Assembly: GCA_937888615.1 (NCBI GenBank)
Contig: CALABZ010000080.1
Coordinates: 1-21,759, forward strand
Direction: 5' to 3'
Length of the DNA stretch: 21,759 nt
From: an uncultured Lentisphaeria bacterium
GTDB lineage: Bacteria > Verrucomicrobiota > Lentisphaeria > Victivallales > Victivallaceae
Positions within the stretch are counted from its first letter, which is position 1. Each line of letters starts with the position of its first letter. The notes beneath the pieces were generated by a model that was given only the letters and a program-made list of their open reading frames with translations, searched no databases and was not told the origin of the DNA. Below, one piece after another: positions 1 through 7,331 of this stretch. The translations under genes were made by a program, and so were the position numbers.

Positions 1-199
1 AATACATGCGTTTGATTACCGCGGAACGCTCGCGCATTTCCGGGAGCAGTCCGGCGGCGGCGGGGGAAATGAAATGCAGGAAGTCAGTGAACGCCGGGGC
101 GTCGTTCAGCAATGACCCCTTGACCTTGTCCGGAGTGACGGCGTTGACGTAGGAATCGATTTCTGCCGCCGTATACTTGCTGTATGGAATCATGTTCAT
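1..199 (-). CDS. thiH: 2-iminoacetate synthase ThiH, N-terminal fragment
   Basis: Only the first 66 codons lie in the window; the gene runs off the left edge. ThiH is a radical-SAM enzyme that cleaves tyrosine to give dehydroglycine (2-iminoacetate) for the thiazole ring of thiamine. The translation begins MNMIPYSKYTAAEIDSY and includes FISPAAAGLLPEMRERS near residues 43-59. This resembles the LLSPAAS...L..A.R segment that precedes the radical-SAM core of E. coli ThiH. The [4Fe-4S] CxxxCxxC motif would lie beyond the edge. The start at 199 is 3 bases after the thiG stop (TAA-GCC-ATG), so the two are translationally coupled; a second ATG at 193 is possible. The identification rests on this short N-terminus plus the gene order thiG-thiH. 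Confidence 0.85.
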   Translation of the reverse strand, partial: MNMIPYSKYTAAEIDSYVNAVTPDKVKGSLLNDAPAFTDFLHFISPAAAGLLPEMRERSAVIKRMY

Positions 200-202
200 G
201 GC

Positions 203-970
203 TTATACCACGTCGTTGAAAATATCGGACGGCGAAGATGCCGAACCTTTCAGTCCGGCGGCGGCTGGGCCCGCTTTCAGTGCGGTTTCGGCCGCTTCCA
301 CCGCGAGGGCGAATGCTTTGCCCATGGCGCCGGGATCGGCGGCGGCGGCGACGGCGGTGTTTACCAGCACGGCGTCCGCGCCGAGTTCGATGGCATGGGC
401 GGCATGGGACGGCAGGCCCAGTCCGGCGTCGACCACAACCGGGACGTTGGACTGTTCGATAATGATTTTAAGCATGGCTTCGGTTTTGATGCCCTGATTG
501 CTGCCGATGGGGGAACCGAGCGGCATGACGGCGTGGCATCCGGCTTCCTCAAGCCGTTTGGCCAGTACGGGATCGGCATTGATATAAGGGAGAACCTTGA
601 AGCCGTCCTTGACCAGCTCCACCGCGGCCAGATAGGTTTCGATGGGGTCGGGCAGCAGGTAGTTGGGATCGGGGTGGATTTCGAGTTTGATCCATTCGTA
701 GCCGGCGGCGCGTCCGAAACGGGCGATCCGCAGGGCGTCGGCGGCATTGCGGGCGCCGCTGGTGTTCAGCAGTACCGTAACCCCGGCGGGGATGGCGCTG
801 AGGATATCGTCGTCTTTCCGGGTGACGTCGACCCGGCGCATGGCCACCGTCACCATTTCGGTGCCGGAGGTTGCGATGGCTTGGGCCAATGCCCCGGCGG
901 ATGAAAATTTGCCGGTGCCGAGGAACACCCGCGACTTGAATTCTTTATCCGCGATAACTAAAGGTTTCAT
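203..970 (-). CDS. thiG: thiazole synthase ThiG
   Basis: ThiG condenses 1-deoxy-xylulose-5-phosphate, dehydroglycine and ThiS-thiocarboxylate into the thiazole phosphate of thiamine, in the cytoplasm. The 255-residue protein matches ThiG end to end as a TIM barrel. It has FLGTGKFSS near residue 16, the Schiff-base lysine K95 in WIKLEIHPD, LLPDPIET, VMPLGSPIGSNQG and VVVDAGLGLPSHAA, then ADAVLVNTA near the C-terminus. The frame stays open upstream to 1090. The start at 970 is preferred because family homology begins there, because an AGGA lies about 9 bases upstream, and because the extra 40 residues are AT-rich promoter DNA. It is the first gene of a leftward unit with thiH. No thiS or thiE precedes it and no TPP-riboswitch core is visible in its short leader. 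Confidence 0.97.
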   Translation of the reverse strand: MKPLVIADKEFKSRVFLGTGKFSSAGALAQAIATSGTEMVTVAMRRVDVTRKDDDILSAIPAGVTVLLNTSGARNAADALRIARFGRAAGYEWIKLEIHPDPNYLLPDPIETYLAAVELVKDGFKVLPYINADPVLAKRLEEAGCHAVMPLGSPIGSNQGIKTEAMLKIIIEQSNVPVVVDAGLGLPSHAAHAIELGADAVLVNTAVAAAADPGAMGKAFALAVEAAETALKAGPAAAGLKGSASSPSDIFNDVV

Positions 971-998
971 GATGACAATCCTGTTAATTAAATTCAAT

Positions 999-1026
999 AA
1001 CATACCATGAATGGCTGAAAAGTCAA
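999..1026 (-). promoter_or_regulatory. candidate promoter for thiG-thiH
   Basis: On the minus strand, TTGACT (plus 1021-1026) and TATGTT (plus 999-1004) are separated by 16 bases and lie about 30 bases upstream of the thiG start. This is a good sigma-70-type match in the AT-rich divergent spacer. It is inferred from sequence only. Confidence 0.5.
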
Positions 1027-1034
1027 TAATATAT

Positions 1035-1052
1035 CTTGCAATACTTGCAATA
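1035..1052. repeat. perfect 9-bp tandem repeat in the thiG/pheA divergent promoter region
   Basis: CTTGCAATA occurs twice back to back, at 1035-1043 and 1044-1052, between the two divergent promoters. The second copy supplies the proposed -35 box of pheA. Either a regulator-binding site or chance repetition in an AT-rich spacer would explain it. Confidence 0.55.
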
Positions 1053-1073
1053 ATCGATAGGTGAATGTATCTT
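1045..1073 (+). promoter_or_regulatory. candidate promoter for pheA
   Basis: TTGCAA (1045-1050) and TATCTT (1068-1073) have a 17-base spacer. Transcription would start near 1080, leaving a leader of about 20 bases with AAGGAG just before the ATG. That is too short for a leader-peptide attenuator of the enterobacterial pheA type. Confidence 0.45.
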
Positions 1074-1099
1074 AATAGACTAGTTTTCAAGGAGCACGC

Positions 1100-2170
1100 A
1101 TGGCTATAGAAAAAATACGCGATAACATCGACAGAATCGACCGCGAAATCGTAAAGCTGCTGAATGAGCGCTACGAGAGCGTGGCGGAGATCGGAAAGCT
1201 TAAACAGACCGGGAATTCCCCGGTTTATGTGCCGGAACGTGAAAAACGTGTTCTGGACATGGTTTGCGCCGTCAACTCCGAGTTTAAAGGCAAAGTCAAA
1301 CCGGAAACGCTGAAAGCGGTTTACCGGGAAATCATGTCCGGCGCCATTAACCTGGAATCGCCGGTGAAGGTTTCATTTCTGGGCCCTTGCGGAACGTTTT
1401 CTCATGAGGCGGCGCTGCAGCGGTTCGGCCATAGCGTACAATTGCTGGAGGCTCCGAGCATCGCGGCGGCGTTCAATGACGTGGAAACCGGGCGCGCCGA
1501 TTACGCCTGTGTACCGGTGGAGAACAGCACCGAGGGCGCCGTCAGCTATACGCTCGACACGCTCGTGAATTCCTCGGTCCTGATCTGCGCCGAAATGAAT
1601 GTATCAATTCATCACAACCTGATGGCCCGTTGCGGCAAAGACAAAATCCGCCGGATTTACAGCCATGAACAGATTTTCGGCCAGTGCCGCAATTATCTGG
1701 CGGCGAATTTCCCGAATGTCGAGCAGATCGTGGTGAGCAGTTCCTCACGTGCCGCCCGGAAAGCCGCGGACGAAGCCAACGCCGCCGTAATCGGCGGACA
1801 GATTGCCGCCGAGGTCTTTTCGCTTTATGTGCTGGATCGGAATATTGAAGATTTTGCGCACAATACCACGCGCTTTTTTGTGATTTCGCGTCAACAGCCG
1901 GCGCCGACCGGAGATGACAAGACGTCGCTTTGTTTCGCGATGGAAGACCGGATCGGGGCGCTGTATGACGTATTGGAACCTTTCAAACGCCGCAACATCA
2001 TGATGACGATGATCGAAAGCCGTCCAATGAAGAACGGATCATGGCAGTATTGCTTTTTTGTTGATATCCTCGGACATCGCGAAGACCCGGAAATCAAGAA
2101 CAGCCTGGATGAAATGGCCTGCGGCTGTCGGATGTTCAAAATTCTCGGCAGTTATCCGCGAAATGTTTGA
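1100..2170 (+). CDS. pheA: bifunctional chorismate mutase / prephenate dehydratase (P-protein)
   Basis: This enzyme converts chorismate to prephenate and then to phenylpyruvate, the committed steps of phenylalanine synthesis in the cytoplasm. Residues 1-88 are an AroQ-type chorismate mutase (IRDNIDRIDREIVKLLNERY, then GKLKQ and VPEREKRVL). Residues about 90-262 are the prephenate dehydratase: FLGPCGTFSHEAA, VPVENSTEGAV, and the catalytic TRF triad T257-R258-F259 in NTTRFFVI. Residues about 275-356 are an ACT regulatory domain with ESRP at 306-309, the usual phenylalanine-binding signature, so feedback inhibition is expected. The length of 356 residues is typical. AAGGAG lies 6 bases before the ATG. 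The gene is divergent from thiG and followed by an independent transcription unit. Confidence 0.97.
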   Translation: MAIEKIRDNIDRIDREIVKLLNERYESVAEIGKLKQTGNSPVYVPEREKRVLDMVCAVNSEFKGKVKPETLKAVYREIMSGAINLESPVKVSFLGPCGTFSHEAALQRFGHSVQLLEAPSIAAAFNDVETGRADYACVPVENSTEGAVSYTLDTLVNSSVLICAEMNVSIHHNLMARCGKDKIRRIYSHEQIFGQCRNYLAANFPNVEQIVVSSSSRAARKAADEANAAVIGGQIAAEVFSLYVLDRNIEDFAHNTTRFFVISRQQPAPTGDDKTSLCFAMEDRIGALYDVLEPFKRRNIMMTMIESRPMKNGSWQYCFFVDILGHREDPEIKNSLDEMACGCRMFKILGSYPRNV

Positions 2171-2212
2171 TATTCGGGAACTGGCGATATATATTGTTAA
2201 TGAATTTGAATA

Positions 2213-2276
2213 ATGGGGAATGATGTTCTCCCCCGGTGAAAGCCGAAACCGCGATTTACGCTGATGACTTCTGCTT
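2213..2276 (+). ncRNA. fluoride riboswitch aptamer (crcB motif)
   Basis: The core features of the fluoride riboswitch are present in order. P1 is GGGGA (2215-2219) with UCCCC (2229-2233), enclosing AUGAUGUUC, which fits the consensus loop AUGGNGUUC. A small CGG/CCG hairpin follows, then AAACCGC (2246-2252), and then CGCUGAUGACUUCU (2259-2272), which fits the consensus GCUGAUGACUCCU. The loop-tail pseudoknot pairs GAUGU (2222-2226) with ACUUC (2267-2271): G-C, A-U, U-U, G-C and U-A. The A-U replaces the usual G-C, so the pairing covaries. Fluoride riboswitches control genes for fluoride export or tolerance, sometimes including Na+/H+ antiporters; here the downstream gene is an antiporter. A weak promoter may overlap the end of pheA (TATATT at 2190-2195). 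Confidence 0.92.
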
Positions 2277-2302
2277 GATGTAGGGTTGTCGGCGTTTTTT
2301 TT
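2259..2302 (+). terminator. intrinsic terminator forming the riboswitch expression platform
   Basis: CGCTGATGAC (2259-2268) pairs with GTTGTCGGCG (2285-2294) over 10 consecutive pairs including G-U wobbles, with a small CTGC/GTAG inner stem. Eight T residues follow (2295-2302). The left arm is the conserved 3' segment of the aptamer, so aptamer folding and terminator folding exclude each other. Fluoride binding should prevent termination and allow transcription of the antiporter gene. Confidence 0.9.
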
Positions 2303-2395
2303 CGATCATGAAAGTAAAAAAGATGCAGAGCATCTGTACCGCACCGTGCCGTACCGAAGTGTCTTTATTTCATGATCGCAAGAGCGTGCACGGTG
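2303..2395 (+). other. unidentified structured leader element with a long inverted repeat
   Basis: Between the riboswitch terminator and the antiporter gene, CGATCATGAAA (2303-2313) pairs perfectly with TTTCATGATCG (2368-2378). The stem continues as TAAA/TTTA after a one-base bulge. Inside lie two hairpins: AGATGC-AGA-GCATCT (2321-2335), and 2336-2354 (GTAC and GCA pairing with TGC and GTAC around one C-C mismatch), giving a three-way-junction shape. CACCGTGC (2342-2349) could instead pair with GCACGGTG (2388-2395). I do not recognise the family. It may be a second regulatory RNA domain, an mRNA-stabilising leader, or a small palindromic repeat element. Confidence 0.55.
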
Positions 2396-2416
2396 TAAGA
2401 AAAGGATGATGAAATC

Positions 2417-3586
2417 ATGTTGACGAGTCTGGCTTATATTTTCCTGGTCGGAATGCCATGCGCCTGGATTTTTAAAAAACTGGGTCTGCCCGGTTTCCTC
2501 GGTATGTTGTTGGCGGGAATGTTGTTGGGCCCGCCCGTGTTGGGCGTACTTGATGATTCGCTCCTGAATATTTCCGCCGACCTGCGGCAGGTGGCGCTGG
2601 TGGTGATCCTGACCAGGGTCGGATTGTCGCTGGACCTGAATGACTTGAAAAAAGTCGGACGTCCGGCGGTCCTGATGTGCTTCGTTCCCGCCACGTGCGA
2701 AATTGCCGGCATCATGTTGTTGGCGCCGTCCCTGCTGGGCGTATCGCTGTTGGACGCGGCAATCATCGGCGCAGTGGTGGCCGCTGTTTCCCCGGCGGTA
2801 GTCGTCCCCCGAATGCTTCACCTGATGGAACAGGGATATGGAAAAGAAAAAAGCATTCCGCAGTTGATCATGGCCGGGGCTTCGGTGGATGATGTTTATG
2901 TGATTGTGCTGTTCACGACTTTTGTCGGGATGGCGGCCGGGCAGGGGTTTTCAGCCATGAAAATTATGCAGGTGCCGCTGGCGGCGGCCTGCGGCATCGC
3001 CGCCGGATGCGCGGTCGGCTGGGGCTTGGTCAAGTGGTTCCGGCGTTTTCATATGCGCGACACAGTCAAGGTGCTGATCGTGCTCAGTATCTCTTTCCTT
3101 TTCATCGCTTTCGAAAAGACGAAACTGATCCCGTTCGCCGGATTGCTGGCCGTGATCGGGTGCGGGATCATGATCCTGAAACTTTATCCGGAACTCGCAC
3201 AGCGTCTGGCGGCCAAATTCGGCAAGCTCTGGGTGGGGGCCGAAATCCTGTTGTTCGTCCTGGTGGGGGCGGCGGTGGACCTTCGTTATGCGGCGGCGGC
3301 CGGGGGAATGATTATATTGGTGGTGGTGGGTGCGCTACTTTGCCGGATGGCCGGTGTGTGGGGATGCCTGCTTGGAACCCGGCTGAACAGGCGTGAACGG
3401 CTGTTCTGTATGCTGGCCTATATTCCGAAAGCGACGGTACAGGCGGCGATCGGGGCGGTGCCGCTCGGCATGGGGCTCGGATGCGGGCGAACGGTGCTTT
3501 CGGTGGCGGTGATTTCGATTGTTCTGACCGCGCCGCTGGGAGCGCTGGCGATTGACCGGACTTGCAAAAAATTATTGAACGGCTAG
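2417..3586 (+). CDS. cation:proton antiporter controlled by fluoride riboswitch
   Basis: This is an inner-membrane transporter of the Na+/H+ exchanger superfamily (CPA type), 389 residues with about 11-12 hydrophobic segments. Family features are GLPGFLGMLLAGMLLGP near residue 23, RVGLSLDL near 67, VSPAVVVPRML near 124, and an aspartate pair D158-D159 in GASVDDV, expected to bind the cation or proton. There is also an intramembrane lysine, K338, in YIPKATVQAAIG. The DD plus lysine resembles electrogenic antiporters such as NhaA rather than electroneutral ones, but that is inference. AGGA lies about 10 bases before the ATG. The fluoride riboswitch and terminator at 2213-2302 imply expression when fluoride is high. 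The antiporter may offset ion or pH stress from fluoride or HF cycling, or move fluoride itself. No CrcB/Fluc gene is present in the window. Confidence 0.9.
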   Translation: MLTSLAYIFLVGMPCAWIFKKLGLPGFLGMLLAGMLLGPPVLGVLDDSLLNISADLRQVALVVILTRVGLSLDLNDLKKVGRPAVLMCFVPATCEIAGIMLLAPSLLGVSLLDAAIIGAVVAAVSPAVVVPRMLHLMEQGYGKEKSIPQLIMAGASVDDVYVIVLFTTFVGMAAGQGFSAMKIMQVPLAAACGIAAGCAVGWGLVKWFRRFHMRDTVKVLIVLSISFLFIAFEKTKLIPFAGLLAVIGCGIMILKLYPELAQRLAAKFGKLWVGAEILLFVLVGAAVDLRYAAAAGGMIILVVVGALLCRMAGVWGCLLGTRLNRRERLFCMLAYIPKATVQAAIGAVPLGMGLGCGRTVLSVAVISIVLTAPLGALAIDRTCKKLLNG

Positions 3587-3638
3587 ATTAATAATAAGGA
3601 AAAGGCATTGAGGCCTTTCCAAATCGGGAGGATGGAAT

Positions 3639-3890
3639 ATGAGAAAGACAAACATGATCCTGATAATGATTATTATGACCTTGATTGTCGTTCTGGTGGC
3701 GGGGGCCGTGACCACTTCACAGGATTACAGCGACCGGATGCCCCGGTTCATTCTGTTCAGCGGCGAAACCTGGACCGGTACCACCAATGTCGGGCAGAAT
3801 AAAAATTATATCCTGCGGATGGATACCTTGAACAGCAATACGGACTATCTGGATATCAACAACAGCAAATGGCGGAAAATATCGGACTGA
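3639..3890 (+). CDS. small exported or membrane-anchored hypothetical protein
   Basis: I do not recognise this 83-residue protein. Residues 1-25 are a basic start (MRKTN) followed by a long hydrophobic segment (MILIMIIMTLIVVLVAGAV), consistent with a signal anchor or uncleaved signal peptide. The rest is polar and rich in Asn, Thr and Asp (GETWTGTTNVGQNKNYILRMD). A GGGAGG ribosome-binding site lies 8 bases before the ATG, which supports translation. It begins 52 bases after the antiporter stop, so it may be cotranscribed. After its TGA stop the same frame stays open for 47 more codons to the TAA at 4032-4034, the first 30 or so with coding-like composition. The gene may therefore have been interrupted, or a longer form may have existed. 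Confidence 0.55.
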   Translation: MRKTNMILIMIIMTLIVVLVAGAVTTSQDYSDRMPRFILFSGETWTGTTNVGQNKNYILRMDTLNSNTDYLDINNSKWRKISD

Positions 3891-4093
3891 ACCGTTGTTT
3901 CCGGCTCGCGGTATTTCAAATCGGGGTACAGTGGAGGAGAGATCCGGGGGCTGTACCTGAAGCTCAATCAAATTTTGCATAAAAAGAACTATTATCGGAA
4001 AAAAAGGCTTGCCTTATGGCTGTTTTTATGCTAAGTTTACAGATAGTTTAGTTTTTATATTGCAAGCAACATAAAAGAACGGTTCCTGGATCA
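3891..4093. other. 203-bp gap before the kinase operon; no confident gene
   Basis: The first two-thirds continues the frame of the preceding small gene after its TGA and may be a degraded C-terminus. GGTACAG (3925-3931) and CTGTACC (3951-3957) could form a 7-bp stem with a 19-base loop. The last 80 bases are AT-rich and should contain the promoter of the kinase operon, but no -35/-10 pair with good spacing stands out. No U-tailed terminator on the plus strand is evident. Confidence 0.4.
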
Positions 4094-6508
4094 ATGCGTT
4101 TTCAGTGTCCATTATGTCACAAACTGGTTGCAGTGGATGACTCCCAGATGGGGAATCAGGTACAGTGCGGCCATTGCAACGAAGTAGTTTCCGTGCCCCC
4201 GTCACGTTTCGCCACCGGCGCCGTAATCGCCGACTTTGTGATTATGAAAGAGATCGGGCGTGGCGGCATGGGGGTGGTTTATCTTGCCCATCAGATTTCG
4301 CTGGATCGCCCGGCGGCCCTGAAAATCCTGCAGGACAGTTATGCGAATGACGCCGAATTCGTCGTCAATTTCATCAAGGAAGCCCGGCTGGCGGCCAAAT
4401 TGAACCATCCGCATATCGTGCAGGCCTACGCGGTAGGGGAGGACGAAGGCGTTTTTTATTTCGCCATGGAGTATATCGACGGCGAAACCATGAAATCGGT
4501 GCTGCGCCGCGAAAAAGTGATCCCGGTCGATCAGGCCGTGACGATTATTCAGCAGGTGGCCGAGGCGCTTGACTGCGCATGGAAAGAGCAGAAACTCGTC
4601 CATCGCGACATCAAGCCCGACAATATCATGCTGACCCGCAAAAATCAGGCGAAACTGGCCGACCTCGGACTTTCGCAGGTGGCCGACGACGGTGACGACG
4701 AGGACAGTGACGAAGTCATGGGCACTCCCCAATATATCAGTCCTGAACAGTTGACCGGGGCCCCGGTGGATATTCGCAGCGACATTTACAGTCTGGGCGC
4801 CACATTCTACCAGTTCGTTACCGGCCGTTTTCCGTTCGAAGGGCGCAACGGCAATGAAATCGCCCGGAAACATCTCGAAGCCGAACTTGTTCCTCCGCAG
4901 CAGGTGAACCCCGATGTCCCCGAAGCCGTGGGGCAGATCATCTGCAAAATGATGAAGAAAAATGTCAATGAGCGTTATCAGGACGCCGAGTCGCTGGTGG
5001 AAGACCTTCGAGTATTGCGGCGCGGCAAAACCGGCGGTACGCTCCCGAAAGTTTTTTCCACACAGACCACTTCAGTGCCGCGCCCAATGCTTCCCAGCGG
5101 TGGTACGGCCTCCTCTGTTAATTTGTTGAAACTTAAGCCGAAAGACGAATCGGAGTCCCCGAAAGTCGTCCCGGTTCCCGGTAAGTCGACCATCAGCCTG
5201 AAACGGAATGAACCCGCGAAAGCCGCCGAACCGGAACCGCCCGTACCCGCGTCGGAAACTGAAACCAATTCCCCCACAGAAGGGATTAAAGCTATTTTCG
5301 ATCCCGGCAAAAATACCAATACCCAGACGAATAACAACCTGGTTCTCGATCCGAAAGGAGTTGAAGACCTGAAAGATTTCCGCCCGCGTCGTAAAATCAG
5401 GCGGATTACGCTGTTTGTCATCAGCATGGTGCTTTTGGCCGGCGTCGGTGTGATTTTCTATCTGTATCTTCAGCAGGAGGGTTCTGCCCCGCCGCCTGTT
5501 TTGCCTGACCCGGATAATGGGACTTCCCCGGCCACCGACAGCTATGTGACGAAAATCGACGAGCTCCTGGCGAGTTTAAAAGCGAAGCCCGCCGAAGAAT
5601 TGTCGTTCCTGAACCATGTAGAAGAGTTTTTCGCCAAATATCCCGAACCGAAGACTCCGGATCAGGCGAATAAGCTGGCCTCGTTGCTGGCCGCCTATGT
5701 GGATATCGACAATCGTCTGCGGGTCGAACCGGCCCGCCAGAAAGCCCGCGTCCAGCATGAGGCTAATATCGCGGCTCTTCGTAAAAGCGAGGAAGACCTG
5801 GCCCGTCAGCAGCGCCAGTTGAAAGAAGAGCAGGAGCGTCTGCGCAAAGAACAGGAACAGTACCGCAAACAGTTGGCGGAAGAACAGCGCCAGCAGCGGG
5901 TGAAGGATGATAAATACATGGCCGCCATCCGGGCTGTCCGGGCTGTGGCGCCGTATTACTTGACCACGTTGATTGATGCGGGCAAGAATGCCGAAGCGGA
6001 TGCCCTGATCGTCCGGGTCGGCCAGGAACTCAATAATATTCAGACCTCCACGCCCGCTGTTCTTCAGGCGGACAAGGAGTTGCGGAGTTATTTGAGCGAA
6101 TTGAATGCCGAACTCAAAAAAGCCCACGAATACAACACGCTGCTTTACAACAGCGGCAATGCCTTGAAGAGTATGCAGATTGAGGCCCGTATCGATAAGG
6201 AACGTCAGTTGCTCCAGGTAAACAGCGTCCGCAATAGGACCATTTATGCGGTGGATGTCATTTCCGGGAAGAATGTCGAGCTTAAATTTGATGAACTCGA
6301 CCCGGCCCTGCTGGACATGATCATCGGCCGTATCGAGCGCCGCAGGCAGATCAAGGATTTGAAGTTTTATGCCCGGCTTTATGATCATGTGCCGCCCGAT
6401 GCCCCGCCGCCCAATAATTTCTGGAGAAAAGAATTGAGAAATTACCAGGTCAACTATGACCAGGAAAAACAAAAGGGCGCCTCGGAACTGGTTCTCCCAA
6501 AAATTTGA
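4094..6508 (+). CDS. transmembrane Ser/Thr protein kinase with zinc ribbon and coiled coil
   Basis: This 804-residue Hanks-type (PknB-like) kinase probably spans the inner membrane. Residues 5-28 are a zinc ribbon (CPLC and CGHC). The kinase domain is about 44-310: glycine loop GRGGMG (55-60), ATP-site lysine K77 in AALK, HRDIKPDN with catalytic D172 (170-177), DLG instead of DFG (190-192), and activation-segment end GTPQYISPEQ. Residues 311-430 are a Pro/Ser/Thr-rich linker. A transmembrane helix lies at about 438-460 after a basic patch (RRKIRR). A charged coiled coil rich in Gln, Glu, Arg and Lys follows at 548-606, with an alpha-helical C-terminal region beyond it. All motifs needed for activity are present. 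The substrate is unknown. The metallophosphoesterase gene starts 12 bases after the stop. No strong Shine-Dalgarno sequence is seen, and the start is set by the zinc ribbon. Confidence 0.95.
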   Translation: MRFQCPLCHKLVAVDDSQMGNQVQCGHCNEVVSVPPSRFATGAVIADFVIMKEIGRGGMGVVYLAHQISLDRPAALKILQDSYANDAEFVVNFIKEARLAAKLNHPHIVQAYAVGEDEGVFYFAMEYIDGETMKSVLRREKVIPVDQAVTIIQQVAEALDCAWKEQKLVHRDIKPDNIMLTRKNQAKLADLGLSQVADDGDDEDSDEVMGTPQYISPEQLTGAPVDIRSDIYSLGATFYQFVTGRFPFEGRNGNEIARKHLEAELVPPQQVNPDVPEAVGQIICKMMKKNVNERYQDAESLVEDLRVLRRGKTGGTLPKVFSTQTTSVPRPMLPSGGTASSVNLLKLKPKDESESPKVVPVPGKSTISLKRNEPAKAAEPEPPVPASETETNSPTEGIKAIFDPGKNTNTQTNNNLVLDPKGVEDLKDFRPRRKIRRITLFVISMVLLAGVGVIFYLYLQQEGSAPPPVLPDPDNGTSPATDSYVTKIDELLASLKAKPAEELSFLNHVEEFFAKYPEPKTPDQANKLASLLAAYVDIDNRLRVEPARQKARVQHEANIAALRKSEEDLARQQRQLKEEQERLRKEQEQYRKQLAEEQRQQRVKDDKYMAAIRAVRAVAPYYLTTLIDAGKNAEADALIVRVGQELNNIQTSTPAVLQADKELRSYLSELNAELKKAHEYNTLLYNSGNALKSMQIEARIDKERQLLQVNSVRNRTIYAVDVISGKNVELKFDELDPALLDMIIGRIERRRQIKDLKFYARLYDHVPPDAPPPNNFWRKELRNYQVNYDQEKQKGASELVLPKI

Positions 6509-6520
6509 TGGAGAAACAGC

Positions 6521-7321
6521 ATGAAATGGATTCATTTTTCTGATCCGCACGCCGGAGGAGCGGCCGAAGATTGGATGGCGTACTTCGACAAACGTTGGGT
6601 GGGCGCCTTCAACTACCGTTTCCGCAGACGCTTCCAGCATGATCTCGGGCTGTTGGAAAAGGCGGTCCGCTATACTCTGGACAATCCGCCCGACCTCGTT
6701 GTCTGTACCGGCGACCTGACTTCGACCGGACAGCCCGGAGAGTTTCGGCAGTCGCTCGACATCATGCGTCCGCTGACCGAGGCGGGAATTCCGATGCTTT
6801 ACGTGCCGGGCAATCATGACTGTTATGTGAAACGGCGCAAATGCATTGATGCAGTCAATCGGGCGGTTCATGTCCTGTGCGATTATGAGTTGAAAGACCT
6901 GCCGCTGGTACGCCATATCGGCGGCATTGATTTTATCCTTGTTCACGAGAGCCGCCCGACGAACCTGATTTCGTCCTGCGGATATCTGACCCGGGCGGCG
7001 AGCGATTTCGTGGTCGATTACTGTAATAGCCCCAAAAACTGCCCGCGGGTCATCGTCGGCCATTACCCGCTGATCGAGGAACATCCGCTGTGGCGGATTC
7101 GCCATCGTCTCTGGGGTCAGAAACAGGTGGTGGAGTTGCTGGAACGCAAGGTCATTGACGTTTCGTTGTGCGGGCATATTCATCGGCCGTTTGCCAAGGC
7201 GGATGCCGACGGGCGCGGCGAATACAGCGCCGGTTCGGTTACGCGCAACGGCACGATGGCGGAAATGGAGTATCTGGCGGACCGCGATGTTTTCATCCGG
7301 CGCCGGATTGATCTGCATTAG
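6521..7321 (+). CDS. calcineurin-like metallophosphoesterase
   Basis: This 266-residue member of the calcineurin-like superfamily has a complete dinuclear metal site: D8 and H10 in SDPH, GD at 64-65 in CTGDLT, GNHD at 97-100, GHYP at 180-183 and GHIH at 218-221. Enzymes of this type hydrolyse phosphomonoesters or phosphodiesters such as cyclic nucleotides or lipid-linked substrates; the sequence does not show which. The closest general resemblance is to 3',5'-cAMP phosphodiesterase-like (CpdA/Icc) proteins, but at superfamily level only. There is no signal peptide, so it is cytoplasmic. GGAG lies about 9 bases before the ATG. It sits 12 bases after the kinase gene, and its TAG stop overlaps the AGGAGG of the next gene, so it belongs to the same operon. 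Confidence 0.9.
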   Translation: MKWIHFSDPHAGGAAEDWMAYFDKRWVGAFNYRFRRRFQHDLGLLEKAVRYTLDNPPDLVVCTGDLTSTGQPGEFRQSLDIMRPLTEAGIPMLYVPGNHDCYVKRRKCIDAVNRAVHVLCDYELKDLPLVRHIGGIDFILVHESRPTNLISSCGYLTRAASDFVVDYCNSPKNCPRVIVGHYPLIEEHPLWRIRHRLWGQKQVVELLERKVIDVSLCGHIHRPFAKADADGRGEYSAGSVTRNGTMAEMEYLADRDVFIRRRIDLH

Positions 7322-7331
7322 GAGGTAATGA

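Noticed and set aside
971..1090. Forty extra N-terminal residues for ThiG
   Set aside because: The segment is AT-rich, holds a good promoter, and has no counterpart in ThiG proteins. The start at 970 has its own ribosome-binding site.
971..1099. A TPP riboswitch upstream of thiG
   Set aside because: The leader is only about 30 bases from the proposed promoter and lacks the CTGAGA-type conserved core.
3598..3621. GGAAA/TTTCC hairpin after the antiporter gene as a terminator
   Set aside because: The stem is short with a bulge, and no T-run follows on the plus strand.
3888..3890. The in-frame TGA as a selenocysteine codon
   Set aside because: There is no clear SECIS-like hairpin directly after it and no selenoprotein family match; a stop or a mutation is simpler.
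3925..3957. 7-bp GGTACAG/CTGTACC inverted repeat
   Set aside because: It has a long loop and no T-tail, and lies in sequence that looks like a decayed coding region; probably chance.
5576..7318. A 580-codon open frame on the minus strand
   Set aside because: It lies opposite the C-terminus of the kinase and the whole metallophosphoesterase gene, both clearly real, and its translation shows no family resemblance. It is a GC-composition shadow.
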